In this document: piece after piece, positions 10,073 through 19,185 of the stretch
Numbering within the stretch: position 1 is the first letter of the stretch
Layout of the letters: every line of letters begins with the position of its first letter
Origin: Streptomyces xylophagus
GTDB lineage: Bacteria; Actinomycetota; Actinomycetes; Streptomycetales; Streptomycetaceae
Direction: 5' to 3'
Length of the DNA stretch: 64,000 nt
Assembly: GCF_000716435.1 (NCBI RefSeq)
Contig: NZ_JNWO01000016.1
Coordinates: 62,001 to 126,000, forward strand
Made by a program: the position numbers and the translations under genes
The notes under the pieces: model-generated
What the model was told of the DNA's origin: nothing
Database searches by the model: none
What the model saw: only the letters and a program-made list of their open reading frames with translations

Positions 10073-10103
10073 CCTCTACGCCCGTAGACAAAGGCCGTAG
10101 AGG
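10073..10103. promoter_or_regulatory. palindromic operator candidate upstream of ureidopropionase 2
   Basis: TCTACG-CC-CGTAGA is a perfect 6-2-6 palindrome at 10075-10088. A further half-site CGTAGAGG (10096-10103) also pairs with CCTCTACG (10073-10080). It ends only 29 bp before the ATG at 10044, on the 5' side of the hydrolase-aminotransferase-pucR unit, so it would lie in the promoter or leader. The obvious binding candidate is the PucR of the same unit, unproven. Confidence 0.5.
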
Positions 10104-10215
10104 GATGAACGTAAGCCTCCGGAGGAGCCTTGCCAAGACCATCGTCGTTAACCCGCGGAGTCGATCGCGTTTCACACTCCGGTGGGTGAGCCGCTGCGCC
10201 GGGTAGCCGGGTCGA

Positions 10216-10281
10216 GCGCCCCGTAAGGGGCGCGGGCTGTATCGATATGCGGCTCCGCCGCGTGGGCGCGACAAGCCCCCA
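10216..10281. repeat. Streptomyces-type intergenic repeat with hairpin (copy 2)
   Basis: A hairpin GCGCCCC-GTAA-GGGGCGC (10216-10233) leads into GGGCTGTATCGATATGCGG, an inner hairpin GCGGC-TCC-GCCGC, and ends in GCGCGACAAGCCCCC. The same arrangement is seen at 17153-17221 and, inverted, at 37274-37336. It sits just beyond the 3' end of the 580-residue gene (stop 10321), consistent with a transcription end. Confidence 0.75.
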
Positions 10282-10320
10282 CCGGCGCGCAGCCGACAAA
10301 CGACGTACCCAGCGGAGCGC

Positions 10321-12063
10321 TCACGCGCTGAAGCCGGCTACCCGCAGCGCATGGACCAAGTCCCAGTGGCATTCGTCCGAGACACCCTGGGCGGCCTCCA
10401 CCAGGAGCGGGACGAGCTGCTGCGGGTCGGCCGCGACGCTGCGGGCCGCCTCCTCGGGGGTGCGGACCCGGACGTAGGCGTCGAGAAGGGCACGGATCTC
10501 CCGGCGGCGCCCCTCCGCGGCCAGCGCGAGCACGGCCTCGCCTATCTCACCGGCGGGGCGGGCCACGCCCTGCCGGAGGATCTGCTCCCCGTCCGCCGTA
10601 CGGCCCGCCGCGACCAGCGCGTCCGCCGCGCCGACCAGCCGGTCGGCGGGCAGCGAGGCGGCCTCCCACAGCAGCGTCGCCCAGTCGGCGCCGAGCCCGG
10701 CGCGCTGGAGCTCCGCCGCGAGCAGCGGGAAGCGCGCGGCGGGCCAGTACGCGGCCTCGACGAGCAGCGCGTGCGCCTCGCCGCTACGGCCCTCCCGTCG
10801 CAGCCCCACGAGCCGCTGAACGGCCTCCACGGTGCTCTGCCGGGCCTCGGCGTCCAACGGCTCCCGCTTCGGCTGCGACCGCTCGACCGGCCTGGCGGCC
10901 CCGGCGAAACGGGCTCCGCGCGGGCTGCGGCGGGCGGCGGGCGCCTGCGCGGGAATCTCCGGTACGGCGGCTGTGGGGTCCGGGGCCGGGGTGGCGGCGG
11001 TGTCGTCCTCGACCATGCCGGCGAAGCGGGCGCTGCCCCGGCGGCGCTTGCGTTGCTTGGGGGCGGGGGCCTGGTCGGCGGCGGTCTGGTCGGGGGACGC
11101 GGACGCGCCGGTGGCGTCAAGGGTGGTGTCGGGGCTCGTGAAGCCGCCCGTCGCAGGGGCGGCCGGGTCCGGGTTGCCGTAGCCGGAATCCGGGTTGCCG
11201 TAGTCGGGATTCGCGCGCTCGAATTCCTCGTAGCCGCGACGCGCGTCCGGGGTCCCGCCGCCCCGGTGTGTCCCCTCGTAGCCGACGTGATCGCGGGTCG
11301 CGTTGTCCGGGTGCCGGTAGTCGGGGGTCGTGCCGCGCCCGGCAGCGTCGTATCCGCCCGGCCCGTTGTCCTGGCCGGGGCCCGGTGCGTACTCCGGGTC
11401 GCGCTGGCGGGGCAGTCGGCGCGGGGCCTGATTCCGGTCGTACGTGACATTGCTCTGGTCGTACGCGGGGCTGTTCTGGTCCTGGTAGGTGTCGTCGACG
11501 CGGAACACGTTGCCGTGCCGGTCGCGGTGGACGCCCCGGTCACCCCGGTCGCGGACGCGGTTGTCCAACTCCTCGATGCGGGCGCGGAGTTCGGCGCAGC
11601 GGGCGATGGCGCGTTCGTGGTCGTCGTGGGCCCAGGCGAGGTCGAGGCGGAGGGCGTCGGCTTCTTCCCGGGTACCGGCGGAGTTGAGCAACCGCCCCAG
11701 TTCCGACTGCCGTTCGGCCGCGTACTTCTGCTCACGGAGCATCACGTCGAGCCGGTCGCTCAGGGCGTCCCGGCTGCCGGGCCGGGCGTCGAACGCGGTG
11801 AGCGCCGCCGCGTGGAGGGTGCGGGCCCGGTTCTTCTCCTGGCTCGCGACGCCGTGGCCGTACTCCGCCGCGAGGTCCTGGAGGAGGGCTTCCACCACGT
11901 CCCAGGGCGGTACTTCACGCCCGCTCAGACAGGCCTGCATGCCATCGGGATCGCGCTGCCAGAACACCCCGCACCAGCCGCCGCCCTGGTCCAGGCGCGC
12001 CAGAAGTCCGTCGAGATAGTTCGCGAACTCCCGCACCTGCCCGGGGAGTTGATCCACAGCCAT
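10321..12063 (-). CDS. uncharacterised cytoplasmic protein with coiled coil and low-complexity middle
   Basis: A 580-residue protein with no signal peptide or membrane segment. Residues 1-110 are mostly helical (WCGVFWQRDPDGMQ, VPPWDVVEALLQDLA). A charged coiled-coil-like stretch follows (about 115-180), then a disordered Asp/Gly/Pro/Tyr-rich region (about 185-400, repeating NPDYGNPDSGYG). The last 180 residues look like tandem short helical pairs rich in Ala and Leu (LLVEAAYWPAARFPLLAAEL..., VGAADALVAAGRTADGEQIL), reminiscent of TPR/HEAT scaffolds. I do not recognise a named family. The N-terminal block resembles the regulatory module found in some Streptomyces HTH proteins, but no DNA-binding motif is visible. 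Confidence 0.8.
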   Translation of the reverse strand: MAVDQLPGQVREFANYLDGLLARLDQGGGWCGVFWQRDPDGMQACLSGREVPPWDVVEALLQDLAAEYGHGVASQEKNRARTLHAAALTAFDARPGSRDALSDRLDVMLREQKYAAERQSELGRLLNSAGTREEADALRLDLAWAHDDHERAIARCAELRARIEELDNRVRDRGDRGVHRDRHGNVFRVDDTYQDQNSPAYDQSNVTYDRNQAPRRLPRQRDPEYAPGPGQDNGPGGYDAAGRGTTPDYRHPDNATRDHVGYEGTHRGGGTPDARRGYEEFERANPDYGNPDSGYGNPDPAAPATGGFTSPDTTLDATGASASPDQTAADQAPAPKQRKRRRGSARFAGMVEDDTAATPAPDPTAAVPEIPAQAPAARRSPRGARFAGAARPVERSQPKREPLDAEARQSTVEAVQRLVGLRREGRSGEAHALLVEAAYWPAARFPLLAAELQRAGLGADWATLLWEAASLPADRLVGAADALVAAGRTADGEQILRQGVARPAGEIGEAVLALAAEGRRREIRALLDAYVRVRTPEEAARSVAADPQQLVPLLVEAAQGVSDECHWDLVHALRVAGFSA

Positions 12064-12198
12064 GCTCCAACTCCCGCCAGACCGGAGTACTCCGGTCCGT
12101 AGAAAACACCATTTGTGTTACGACGCGGCTACGGAAGCTTTTCGAGCCGGGCGCAGAGAGCTCGGAGCCTACGCCTCCCCACTGTGCGCCCGCCGGGT

Positions 12199-13392
12199 TC
12201 ACGCCGGATCCGCCGCCTCCCGGACGGTCGCGGGACGGGCGAGCCGCCCCCGGGACAGGGCCAGGACCAGGGCACCCGCACTCACCCCGCAGGCACCGAG
12301 CGCCGCCGCGACCGGCAGTGCGGAATCGGCGAGGAGCAGTCCCGTGACGGCAGATCCGGCGGCGATCCCGGCGCCGATCAGGGTCACCAGCCAGGCGAAG
12401 GCCTCGGTCACCGTGCCGTCCGGGGCGAGTTGACCGACCAGCCCGAAGGACACGGTCAGCAGGGGCGCGAAGAAGACACCGGTACCGACCGCCACGAGAC
12501 AGGCACCGGCGGGCCCCGGCACGAGCGCGACGAGCCAGTACGCGGCGGCCATTCCGGCACACAGCAGTACGGCCTTCAGCGGTGCGTCGGCGGTCCAGCG
12601 CAGGGCGCCGTAGGCAACGGCCCCGAGCAGCGCGCCGAAGGCCGACAGGGACATGAGCAGGCCCGCACCGCCGGGCACGGGGTGCTGCTCGGCGTAGGCG
12701 ACGCTGAAGACGTTGAAGCCGCCAAGGGCCCAGCCCGCCCCGAACAGGGCGAGCAGCAGCAGAAGCAGGTCGGGGCTGCGCAACGGGCCGAGCCAGTGCG
12801 CGTCGCGGGTCTCGGTCCGCCACTCGCGGGAGGGCCGGGCGGTGGCCATCACCAGGGAGCCGAGCAGGCCGAGACCGGCGGCCAGCCACAGGGCGAGCGG
12901 CGCGGGCCCGAGCGCGGCGACACCGGCGACGGCCAGCGGCCCGGCGATGAAGACGACCTCCTGCGCCCCGGCGTCGACGGCGTACGCCGCCTGCACCTGC
13001 TCCTCGGCCACCAACTCGGGCCACAGGGCGCGCAGACAGGGCTCCAGGGGCGGCGCGGCGGCACCCGCGACGACGGCCCCGGCGAGGGTGCCGTAGACCG
13101 AGCCCGGGGCGAGCGCGAGGAGGGCGTACCCCGCACCGGACACCACGGCGGACACGACGAGCACACGCGGCTGCCCGGTGCGGTCGACCACCCGCCCGAG
13201 CAGCGGGCAGCCGATCGCCCCGGCCACGGCGAACACACCGGTGGCGACCCCGACGAGCCGATAGCCCGCACCGGCCTCGCGCACGGAGAGGGCGATGGCG
13301 AGGGCGGCCATGGCGCTGGGCAGGCGGCCGACGAGGGAGCCGGCGAGCAGTCGTAGGACATGAGGCCGCCGAAGCAGGGTCAGATACGGCAC
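12199..13392 (-). CDS. major facilitator superfamily exporter
   Basis: A 397-residue membrane protein with about twelve hydrophobic helices. The first loop carries SLVGRLPSAM and the loop between helices 2 and 3 has GRVVDRTGQPRVLV, a match to the MFS motif A. The GTG at 13392 gives a start at VPYLTLLRRPHVLR with no long leader; the open frame further upstream is in another gene. The substrate is unknown. It follows the XRE regulator gene by 34 bp in the same direction, so the regulator probably governs this exporter, the usual design of a small efflux or detoxification module. Confidence 0.86.
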   Translation of the reverse strand: MPYLTLLRRPHVLRLLAGSLVGRLPSAMAALAIALSVREAGAGYRLVGVATGVFAVAGAIGCPLLGRVVDRTGQPRVLVVSAVVSGAGYALLALAPGSVYGTLAGAVVAGAAAPPLEPCLRALWPELVAEEQVQAAYAVDAGAQEVVFIAGPLAVAGVAALGPAPLALWLAAGLGLLGSLVMATARPSREWRTETRDAHWLGPLRSPDLLLLLLALFGAGWALGGFNVFSVAYAEQHPVPGGAGLLMSLSAFGALLGAVAYGALRWTADAPLKAVLLCAGMAAAYWLVALVPGPAGACLVAVGTGVFFAPLLTVSFGLVGQLAPDGTVTEAFAWLVTLIGAGIAAGSAVTGLLLADSALPVAAALGACGVSAGALVLALSRGRLARPATVREAADPA

Positions 13393-13426
13393 ACGTCTCC
13401 CGTCGGGCGCGGTCGCTCTCTCCGCC

Positions 13427-13678
13427 TCAGGCCGCCAACGGCGCGCACCTGACCACGAGTTCGTCCATGGACAGCCCGAGCGCGTCGGCGAGGGCGGCGA
13501 CGGTGAAGAAGGCGGGCGTGGGAGCCCGGCCCGTCTCAATCTTGCGGAGGGTTTCCGCCGAGATGCCCGCGTTCGCCGCCACCTCCGTCATGCTGCGGCC
13601 ACCACGGGCCTCGCGGAGCAACCGGCCGAGCCGTTCGCCGCGTTCGTGTTCTTCGGGAGTGAGCGGGGTGCGTACCAT
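13427..13678 (-). CDS. XRE-family helix-turn-helix regulator
   Basis: An 83-residue single-domain repressor-like protein. The HTH_3 core covers residues 15-75 with GRLLREARGGRSMTEVAANA, GISAETLRKIETG and LADALGLSMDEL, a standard cro/C1-type fold, and no ligand-binding domain. It is transcribed away from the methionine aminopeptidase gene and toward the MFS gene. The ATG at 13678 has no Shine-Dalgarno; TAGAAT on the minus strand (13690-13685) ends six bases before it, so a leaderless transcript is likely. The palindrome ATACCGGTAT in the shared 32-bp gap is a probable binding site. Confidence 0.9.
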   Translation of the reverse strand: MVRTPLTPEEHERGERLGRLLREARGGRSMTEVAANAGISAETLRKIETGRAPTPAFFTVAALADALGLSMDELVVRCAPLAA

Positions 13679-13684
13679 GCCGTC

Positions 13685-13703
13685 ATTCTAATACCGGTAT
13701 AGT
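13685..13703. promoter_or_regulatory. overlapping divergent -10 elements around palindrome ATACCGGTAT
   Basis: The gap between the two divergent start codons is only 32 bp. It holds the perfect palindrome ATACCGGTAT (13691-13700). On the plus strand TATAGT (13698-13703) ends seven bases before the map ATG; on the minus strand TAGAAT (13690-13685) ends six bases before the XRE ATG. Both spacings place transcription starts at or next to the start codons, and neither gene has a Shine-Dalgarno. A protein on the palindrome would block both promoters. No good -35 elements are visible. Confidence 0.6.
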
Positions 13704-13710
13704 AATTGGC

Positions 13711-14481
13711 ATGGTGGAACTCAAGACGGACACGTCTATCGATGCGATGTACGAGGCGGGCCAGGTCGTGGCCCGCGCCCTCACGGCCGTGCGGGAGGCC
13801 GCCCACGTGGGCGTATCCCTGCTGGAACTGGACGAGTTGGCGCACGACGTGCTGCGCGCTGCGGGCGCCGGTTCCCCCTTTCTCGGCTACCGCCCGTCCT
13901 TCGCGCCCACCCCGTTCCCGGCGGTCGTCTGCGCCTCGGTGAACGACGCGATCGTGCACGGCATCCCGGACGGCTACCGCCTGCGCGACGGTGACCTCGT
14001 CTCGATCGACTTCGGCGCCAAGCTGGCCGGCTGGGCCGGCGACTCGGCCATCAGCTTCATCGTCGGCAAGCCGCGCCCCGCCGACGTGCGCCTGATCGAC
14101 ACCGCCGAGCGCGCCCTCGCGGCGGGCATCGCGGCGGCCGTCGTCGGCAACCGCGTCGGCGACATCGCCCACGCGATCGGCACGGTGTGCCGCACGGCCG
14201 GCTACGGCATCCCCCAGGGTTTCGGCGGCCACGGCATCGGCCGCCAGATGCACGAGGACCCGGCGATCCCGAACGAGGGCCGCCCCGGCCGGGGCCTCCC
14301 CCTCCGCCACGGCATGGCCATCGCGATCGAGCCGATGCTGATCGCCAGCGGCAAGGACGGCTACCACGAGGCACCCGACGGCTGGACCCTCCGCACGAAC
14401 GACGGATCGAGGGCGGCCCACGTGGAACACACGGTGGCGATCACGGAGGCGGGACCAAGGGTGCTGACCGAGCGCCATTGA
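13711..14481 (+). CDS. map: type I methionine aminopeptidase
   Basis: A 256-residue metallopeptidase of the M24 family with the five metal ligands in order: Asp in SIDFGAKLAGWAGDSA (two Asp), His in GGHGIGRQMHEDP, Glu in AIEPML and Glu in VEHTVAIT; the second His that binds substrate is in IVHGIPDG. It removes N-terminal Met from nascent proteins. Streptomyces generally carry more than one map; this copy stands outside a ribosomal operon, divergent from an XRE regulator and an MFS gene, which suggests a conditional or resistance-type paralogue. The start has no Shine-Dalgarno and probably comes from a leaderless mRNA. Confidence 0.92.
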   Translation: MVELKTDTSIDAMYEAGQVVARALTAVREAAHVGVSLLELDELAHDVLRAAGAGSPFLGYRPSFAPTPFPAVVCASVNDAIVHGIPDGYRLRDGDLVSIDFGAKLAGWAGDSAISFIVGKPRPADVRLIDTAERALAAGIAAAVVGNRVGDIAHAIGTVCRTAGYGIPQGFGGHGIGRQMHEDPAIPNEGRPGRGLPLRHGMAIAIEPMLIASGKDGYHEAPDGWTLRTNDGSRAAHVEHTVAITEAGPRVLTERH

Positions 14482-14499
14482 GGAAGCCCACCTTCTTTT

Positions 14500-14527
14500 A
14501 GGGGCGCGGGGAACTGCGCGACCAGCC
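14500..14527. repeat. Streptomyces-type intergenic repeat (short form, copy 3)
   Basis: This segment holds GGGGCGCGGGGAACTGCGCG followed by ACCAGCC, the reverse complement of the core seen at 5253. It begins 18 bp after the map stop codon. Unlike copy 1 it has lost the second hairpin arm. Confidence 0.7.
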
Positions 14528-14611
14528 ACAACGGGCCCGCAGACGAAAGGAAACCCAAACCACCCCAAATCTGCACATGCCCCACGCAGCGCCCCGTGCC
14601 ATGGTGGATTG

Positions 14612-17140
14612 ATGACCAGCGGCTACACCAACCCCGAAAACGACCCCTTCGGCGAGTTCCTGGCCCGGTTCTTCGGCGGAGCCAACGGTGCCCGCCCGGG
14701 CCCACGTGACATAGACATCGGCCGCCTACTCAGCCAACCGGCCAGGGACCTCGTCCGAGGCGCAGCCCAGTACGCCGCAGAACACGGCAGCCACGACCTG
14801 GACACCCAGCACCTCCTCCGCGCAGCGCTCTCCGCCGAACCAACCCGCGACCTCCTCGCTCGCGCAGGCGCAGACCCCGACTCCCTCGCCGCGGAGATCG
14901 ACGAGCGCTCCGGACCCGCCCAACCCCCGGAGGGCACGTCACTCTCGCTCACGCCGGCGGTCAAACGCGCCCTCCTGGACGCCCACGACCTGGCCAGGGC
15001 GGGCGGCACCGGCTACATCGGCCCCGAGCACGTCCTCGGCGCGCTCGCCGCGAACCCGGACTCCGCCGCCGGCCACATCCTGAACGCGGCCCGCTACGCC
15101 CCCACGGGTTTGCCGCCCGAGGCCCCGGACGGCGCGCTGCCGCGCACGGACCAGCCCCGCCCCACCGGCACCCCCACCCTCGACAAGTACAGCCGCGATC
15201 TCACCGACCTGGCCCGCCAGGGCCGTATCGACCCGGTGATCGGACGCGACGAGGAGATCGAGCAGACCATCGAGGTACTGTCCCGGCGCGGCAAGAACAA
15301 CCCGGTGCTGATCGGCGACGCGGGTGTCGGCAAGACCGCGATCGTGGAGGGCCTCGCGCAGCGCATCACGGACGGCGATGTGCCGGACGTGTTGGTAGGG
15401 CGGCGAGTCGTCGCACTCGACCTCACCGGCGTGGTCGCGGGCACCCGTTTCCGGGGCGACTTCGAGGAGCGGCTGACGAACATCGTCGGTGAGATCCGCG
15501 CCCACTCGGACGAACTGATCGTGTTCATCGACGAGTTGCACACCGTGGTCGGCGCGGGAGGCGGCGGCGAGGGCGGTTCGATGGACGCCGGGAACATCCT
15601 CAAACCGGCCCTCGCCCGGGGCCAGTTGCACATCGTGGGTGCTACGACGCTGGAGGAGTACCGCCGGATCGAGAAGGACGCGGCGCTGGCCCGCAGGTTC
15701 CAGCCGATCCTGGTACCCGAGCCGACCGTCACGGACGCGATCGAGATCCTGCGCGGACTGCGCGACCGCTACGAGGCCCACCATCAAATCCGTTACACCG
15801 ACGAGGCGTTGGTGGCGGCCGTGGAGCTGTCCGACCGCTATCTCACCGACCGCAGACTGCCCGACAAGGCGATCGACCTGATCGACCAGGCGGGCGCGCG
15901 GGTACGGCTGCGGGCACGCACGAAGGGCACGGACGTACGGGCCCTGGAGCGCGAGGTGGAACAGCTCTCCCGCGACAAGGACCAGGCGGCGGCCGACGAG
16001 GACTACGAGAAGGCCACCCAACTACGGGACCGGATCGCCGAGTTGAAGGTACGGCTGGCCGAGGCCGGCGGTGCGGACACGGGCGACGAGGGCCAGCACC
16101 TGGAGGTCACCGGCGAGGCGATCGCCGAAGTGGTGTCCCGGCAGACCGGTATCCCGGTGAGCAGTCTCACGGCGGAGGAGAAGGACCGGCTGCTCGGCCT
16201 GGAGGAACACCTGCACGGACGGGTCGTCGGCCAGGAGGAGGCGGTCCGGGTCGTGTCGGACGCCGTGCTGCGCTCGCGTGCCGGCCTGGCGAGCCCGGAC
16301 CGGCCGATCGGCAGCTTCCTGTTCCTCGGCCCAACCGGCGTAGGCAAGACGGAACTTGCCCGCGCGCTCGCCGAGTCCCTGTTCGGCAGCGAGGACCGCA
16401 TGGTTCGCCTCGACATGAGCGAGTACCAGGAACGCCACACGGTCAGCCGACTGGTGGGCGCCCCGCCCGGCTACGTCGGCCACGAGGAGGCCGGTCAACT
16501 GACCGAGGTGGTACGCCGCCACCCGTACTCGCTCCTCCTCCTCGACGAGGTCGAGAAGGCGCACCCGGACGTGTTCAACATCCTGCTCCAGGTGCTGGAC
16601 GACGGCCGGTTGACCGATGCGCAGGGCCGCACGGTCGACTTCACCAACACGGTGATCGTAATGACCAGCAACCTCGGCTCCGAGGCGATCACCCGGCGCG
16701 GTGCGGGCATCGGTTTCGGCCCGGGCGGCGCCGACGCGGACGAGGAGGCACGGCGCGAGCAGATCCTGCGCCCGCTGCGCGAGCACTTCCGCCCCGAGTT
16801 CCTCAACCGCATCGACGAGATCGTCGTCTTCCGCCAGCTCACGGCGGAGCAACTCCGTCTGATCACGTCGCTGTTGCTGGAGCACACCCGCCGCCTGCTG
16901 CACGCGCAGGGCGTAACGGTCGAGTTCACGGACACGGCGGTCAATTGGCTCGCGGAACACGGCTATCAGCCGGAGTACGGCGCCCGACCACTGCGGCGGA
17001 CCATCCAGCGGGAGGTCGACAACCAACTGTCGCGACTGCTTCTGGACGGCACGGTCGCAGAGGGCGATCAAGTGACGGTAGACGTAGAGGTCGATCGCTT
17101 GGCGTTCAACAGGCAGAACCAGTCGAGCGCCCCTGCCTGA
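14612..17140 (+). CDS. ClpC-like AAA+ unfoldase (Clp ATP-binding subunit)
   Basis: An 842-residue Hsp100 protein. A Gly/Phe-rich leader ([11 protein letters not shown]) precedes a double Clp_N repeat (about residues 40-175). Domain 1 has Walker A GDAGVGKT (235-242) and [11 protein letters not shown]; a UVR-type helix pair ([18 protein letters not shown], about 461-478) marks ClpC over ClpB; domain 2 has Walker A GPTGVGKT (573-580) and [13 protein letters not shown]. An IGF tripeptide (700-702) occupies the position of the ClpP-docking loop, so it probably feeds ClpP. The ATG at 14612 follows GGTGG; a TTG at 14609 is also in frame. It is not the usual ClpC, whose leader is different, so a specialised paralogue is likely. 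Confidence 0.9.
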   Translation: MTSGYTNPENDPFGEFLARFFGGANGARPGPRDIDIGRLLSQPARDLVRGAAQYAAEHGSHDLDTQHLLRAALSAEPTRDLLARAGADPDSLAAEIDERSGPAQPPEGTSLSLTPAVKRALLDAHDLARAGGTGYIGPEHVLGALAANPDSAAGHILNAARYAPTGLPPEAPDGALPRTDQPRPTGTPTLDKYSRDLTDLARQGRIDPVIGRDEEIEQTIEVLSRRGKNNPVLIGDAGVGKTAIVEGLAQRITDGDVPDVLVGRRVVALDLTGVVAGTRFRGDFEERLTNIVGEIRAHSDELIVFIDELHTVVGAGGGGEGGSMDAGNILKPALARGQLHIVGATTLEEYRRIEKDAALARRFQPILVPEPTVTDAIEILRGLRDRYEAHHQIRYTDEALVAAVELSDRYLTDRRLPDKAIDLIDQAGARVRLRARTKGTDVRALEREVEQLSRDKDQAAADEDYEKATQLRDRIAELKVRLAEAGGADTGDEGQHLEVTGEAIAEVVSRQTGIPVSSLTAEEKDRLLGLEEHLHGRVVGQEEAVRVVSDAVLRSRAGLASPDRPIGSFLFLGPTGVGKTELARALAESLFGSEDRMVRLDMSEYQERHTVSRLVGAPPGYVGHEEAGQLTEVVRRHPYSLLLLDEVEKAHPDVFNILLQVLDDGRLTDAQGRTVDFTNTVIVMTSNLGSEAITRRGAGIGFGPGGADADEEARREQILRPLREHFRPEFLNRIDEIVVFRQLTAEQLRLITSLLLEHTRRLLHAQGVTVEFTDTAVNWLAEHGYQPEYGARPLRRTIQREVDNQLSRLLLDGTVAEGDQVTVDVEVDRLAFNRQNQSSAPA

Positions 17141-17174
17141 GGCGCCCCGTCAGGGGCGCCTCAGGCAGGGGCGC
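17127..17174. terminator. 22-bp perfect stem-loop overlapping the clpC-like stop codon
   Basis: The arms at 17127-17148 and 17153-17174 are perfect reverse complements separated by the tetraloop GTCA. The left arm contains the last four codons and the stop of the clpC-like gene. The gene on the other strand (gamma-glutamyltransferase) ends at 17243, so this sits between convergent genes and should work as a factor-independent, U-poor terminator in both directions, as is common in actinomycetes. Confidence 0.8.
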
Positions 17175-17222
17175 GGGGCTGTATCGATTTGCGGCTCCGC
17201 CGCGTGCGCGCGACCAGCCCCC
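17167..17222. repeat. Streptomyces-type intergenic repeat (copy 4)
   Basis: Immediately after the long palindrome comes GGGGCGCGGGGCTGTATCGA, then TTTGCGGCTCCGCCGCG and CGCGACCAGCCCCC. The ends GGGGCTG and CAGCCCC pair, and GCGGC-TCC-GCCGC forms an inner hairpin. It closely matches copies 2 and 5. Confidence 0.75.
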
Positions 17223-17242
17223 ACACCCCCGCAGACCGCGAA

Positions 17243-19042
17243 CTACGGAGCCGGATCCACCACCTGCGCGGACCCCCCACCCCGCCGCACCGTCTCCGCC
17301 GCCGCCAGCCACTTCCCACCCGGCAGCCGTTGCACACCCGTCGCCGCCCCGATCTCCGGATTCAGGGTGAACGAGTGCCCGATAGCTTGCAGCTGCGTCT
17401 TCAAGTCACTGTTGTAGAGCGCCGGTTCGAGCTCCGTGTTGGCCGCGTTGCGCTGACTCGCGCGCGGCGCCGCGATCGCGTCCACCAGCGGAAGCCCCCG
17501 GTCCAAGAACTCCGTGAGGGTCTGCAGCACGGTGGTGATGATGGTCGCGCCACCGGGTGAACCGAGCGCCACGACAGGCTTGTTGTGCTTGTCGAGCACG
17601 ATCGTCGGCGAGATCGAGGAGCGCGGGCGCTTGCCCGGCCCCGGCAGGTTCGGGTCGTGGACGGCCGGGTTGGCCGGGGTGAAGGAGAAGTCGGTCAGCT
17701 CGTTGTTGAGCAGGAAGCCGCGGCCGGGCACGGTCATCGCGCTGCCGCCGGTCTGCTCGATGGTGAGCGTGTAGGAGACGACGTTGCCCCACTTGTCGGC
17801 GACCGTGAGGTGCGTGGTGTTCTCACCCTCGTAGGTCGTCGGGGCGGCCGTCCCGGTGGCGGTGCAGGCCGTCGGGTGGCGCGGGTCGGCGGGCGCCAGC
17901 GGGCTGGTGAGCACCGCGTCGTCCTTGATGAGGCAGGCGCGCGAGTCGGCGAACTTCTGCGACAGGAGTTCCTTCGTCGGTACGTCCTCGAAGGCGGGGT
18001 CGCCGACCCAGCGCCCCCGGTCCGCGAACGCGATCCGGCTCGCCTCGATGTAGTGGTGCAGGTACTGGACCTCGCTGGCCTTCGAAAGGTCCGTCTTCTC
18101 AAGGATGTTGAGGGCCTCGCCGACGGTCGTGCCACCGGAGGAGGAGGGCGCGATGGAGTAGACACCGAGTCCGCGGTACGACGTCTTCGTGGGCGCCTGG
18201 AGTTTGGCGCGGTAGGCCGCGAGGTCCTTGGCGGACAGCTTGCCGGGGCGGGCGTTCCAGCCGGAACCGGCGCTCACCTTCGGGCTGTTCACCGTGGCCA
18301 GAATGTCCTTGCCGAGGTCGCCGTGGTAGATCGCGCCGATCCCCTTCTTGCCCAACTCCTTGTAGGTCTTGGCGAGTTCGGGGTTCTTGAAGGTGGAGCC
18401 GACGACGGGGAGCGCGCCGCCCGGCAGGAACAGCTTGGCGGTGTCGGGGAAGTAGCGGAAGCGGGTCTCGTTGGCCGCCGTCTGGGTGCGGAAGGTGTCG
18501 TCGACCGTGAAGCCGTCGCTGGCGATCCGCTCGGCGGGCTTGAGGACCGTACCGAGCTTCTTGCGGCCCCACTTGTCGAGCGCCGTCTGCCAGGTGGCCG
18601 GTGTGCCCGGGGTGCCGACGCCGAGGCCGCTGCTGACGGCGTCGGCGAAGGCGAGGGCCTTGCCGTTCTCCACGAAGAGGTTCGAATCGGCGGTCAGCGG
18701 CGCGGTCTCGCGGCCGTCGATGGTGTGCACCGTACGGGACTTGGCGTCGTAGTAGACGAAGTAGCCGCCTCCACCGATGCCGGAGGAGTAGGGCTCGGTG
18801 ACGCCGAGCGCGGCGGCGGTGGCGACGGCCGCGTCGACCGCGTTGCCGCCCTTCCTCAGGACCTCGATACCGGCGGCGGTGGCGTCCGCGTCGACGCTCG
18901 CCACGGCGCCGCCGTAGCCGACGGCGACCGGAACCTTCGTCGGTGTGCTGCTCACCTCGGCCGGTGGGGCACCTGCCCCGACCGACACGACGGCGGCCGA
19001 GACCGCCAGGACCGACAGTTTCCGTGCCACAGGGCGACGCAT
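17243..19042 (-). CDS. ggt: secreted gamma-glutamyltransferase
   Basis: A 599-residue Ntn hydrolase precursor. The N-terminus is a signal peptide (RKLSVLAVSAAVVSVGAGAPPA). The autocleavage and nucleophile residue is Thr409 in ENTTHLTVAD, giving a large subunit up to 408 and a small subunit of 191 residues. The early glycine-rich segment SSGIGGGGYFVYYD, the substrate-site PGRGFLLNNELTDFS and the GSPGGATI motif are all present. It cleaves glutathione and gamma-glutamyl amides outside the membrane and may transfer the glutamyl group to amino acids. It is a monocistronic-looking gene convergent with the clpC-like gene. Confidence 0.94.
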   Translation of the reverse strand: MRRPVARKLSVLAVSAAVVSVGAGAPPAEVSSTPTKVPVAVGYGGAVASVDADATAAGIEVLRKGGNAVDAAVATAAALGVTEPYSSGIGGGGYFVYYDAKSRTVHTIDGRETAPLTADSNLFVENGKALAFADAVSSGLGVGTPGTPATWQTALDKWGRKKLGTVLKPAERIASDGFTVDDTFRTQTAANETRFRYFPDTAKLFLPGGALPVVGSTFKNPELAKTYKELGKKGIGAIYHGDLGKDILATVNSPKVSAGSGWNARPGKLSAKDLAAYRAKLQAPTKTSYRGLGVYSIAPSSSGGTTVGEALNILEKTDLSKASEVQYLHHYIEASRIAFADRGRWVGDPAFEDVPTKELLSQKFADSRACLIKDDAVLTSPLAPADPRHPTACTATGTAAPTTYEGENTTHLTVADKWGNVVSYTLTIEQTGGSAMTVPGRGFLLNNELTDFSFTPANPAVHDPNLPGPGKRPRSSISPTIVLDKHNKPVVALGSPGGATIITTVLQTLTEFLDRGLPLVDAIAAPRASQRNAANTELEPALYNSDLKTQLQAIGHSFTLNPEIGAATGVQRLPGGKWLAAAETVRRGGGSAQVVDPAP

Positions 19043-19185
19043 CCGTACCTCCAGTCCAGAACCGTCCGCGCAGCGTATCCACCTGGCACGGGCCCCGACA
19101 GACCGCTTCCGGCCGCCGCCACACGAACGTCACACGTCGAACACCGGTACGTACCAGCCACGTCGGGCCGCTAGCATGCGCGCCC

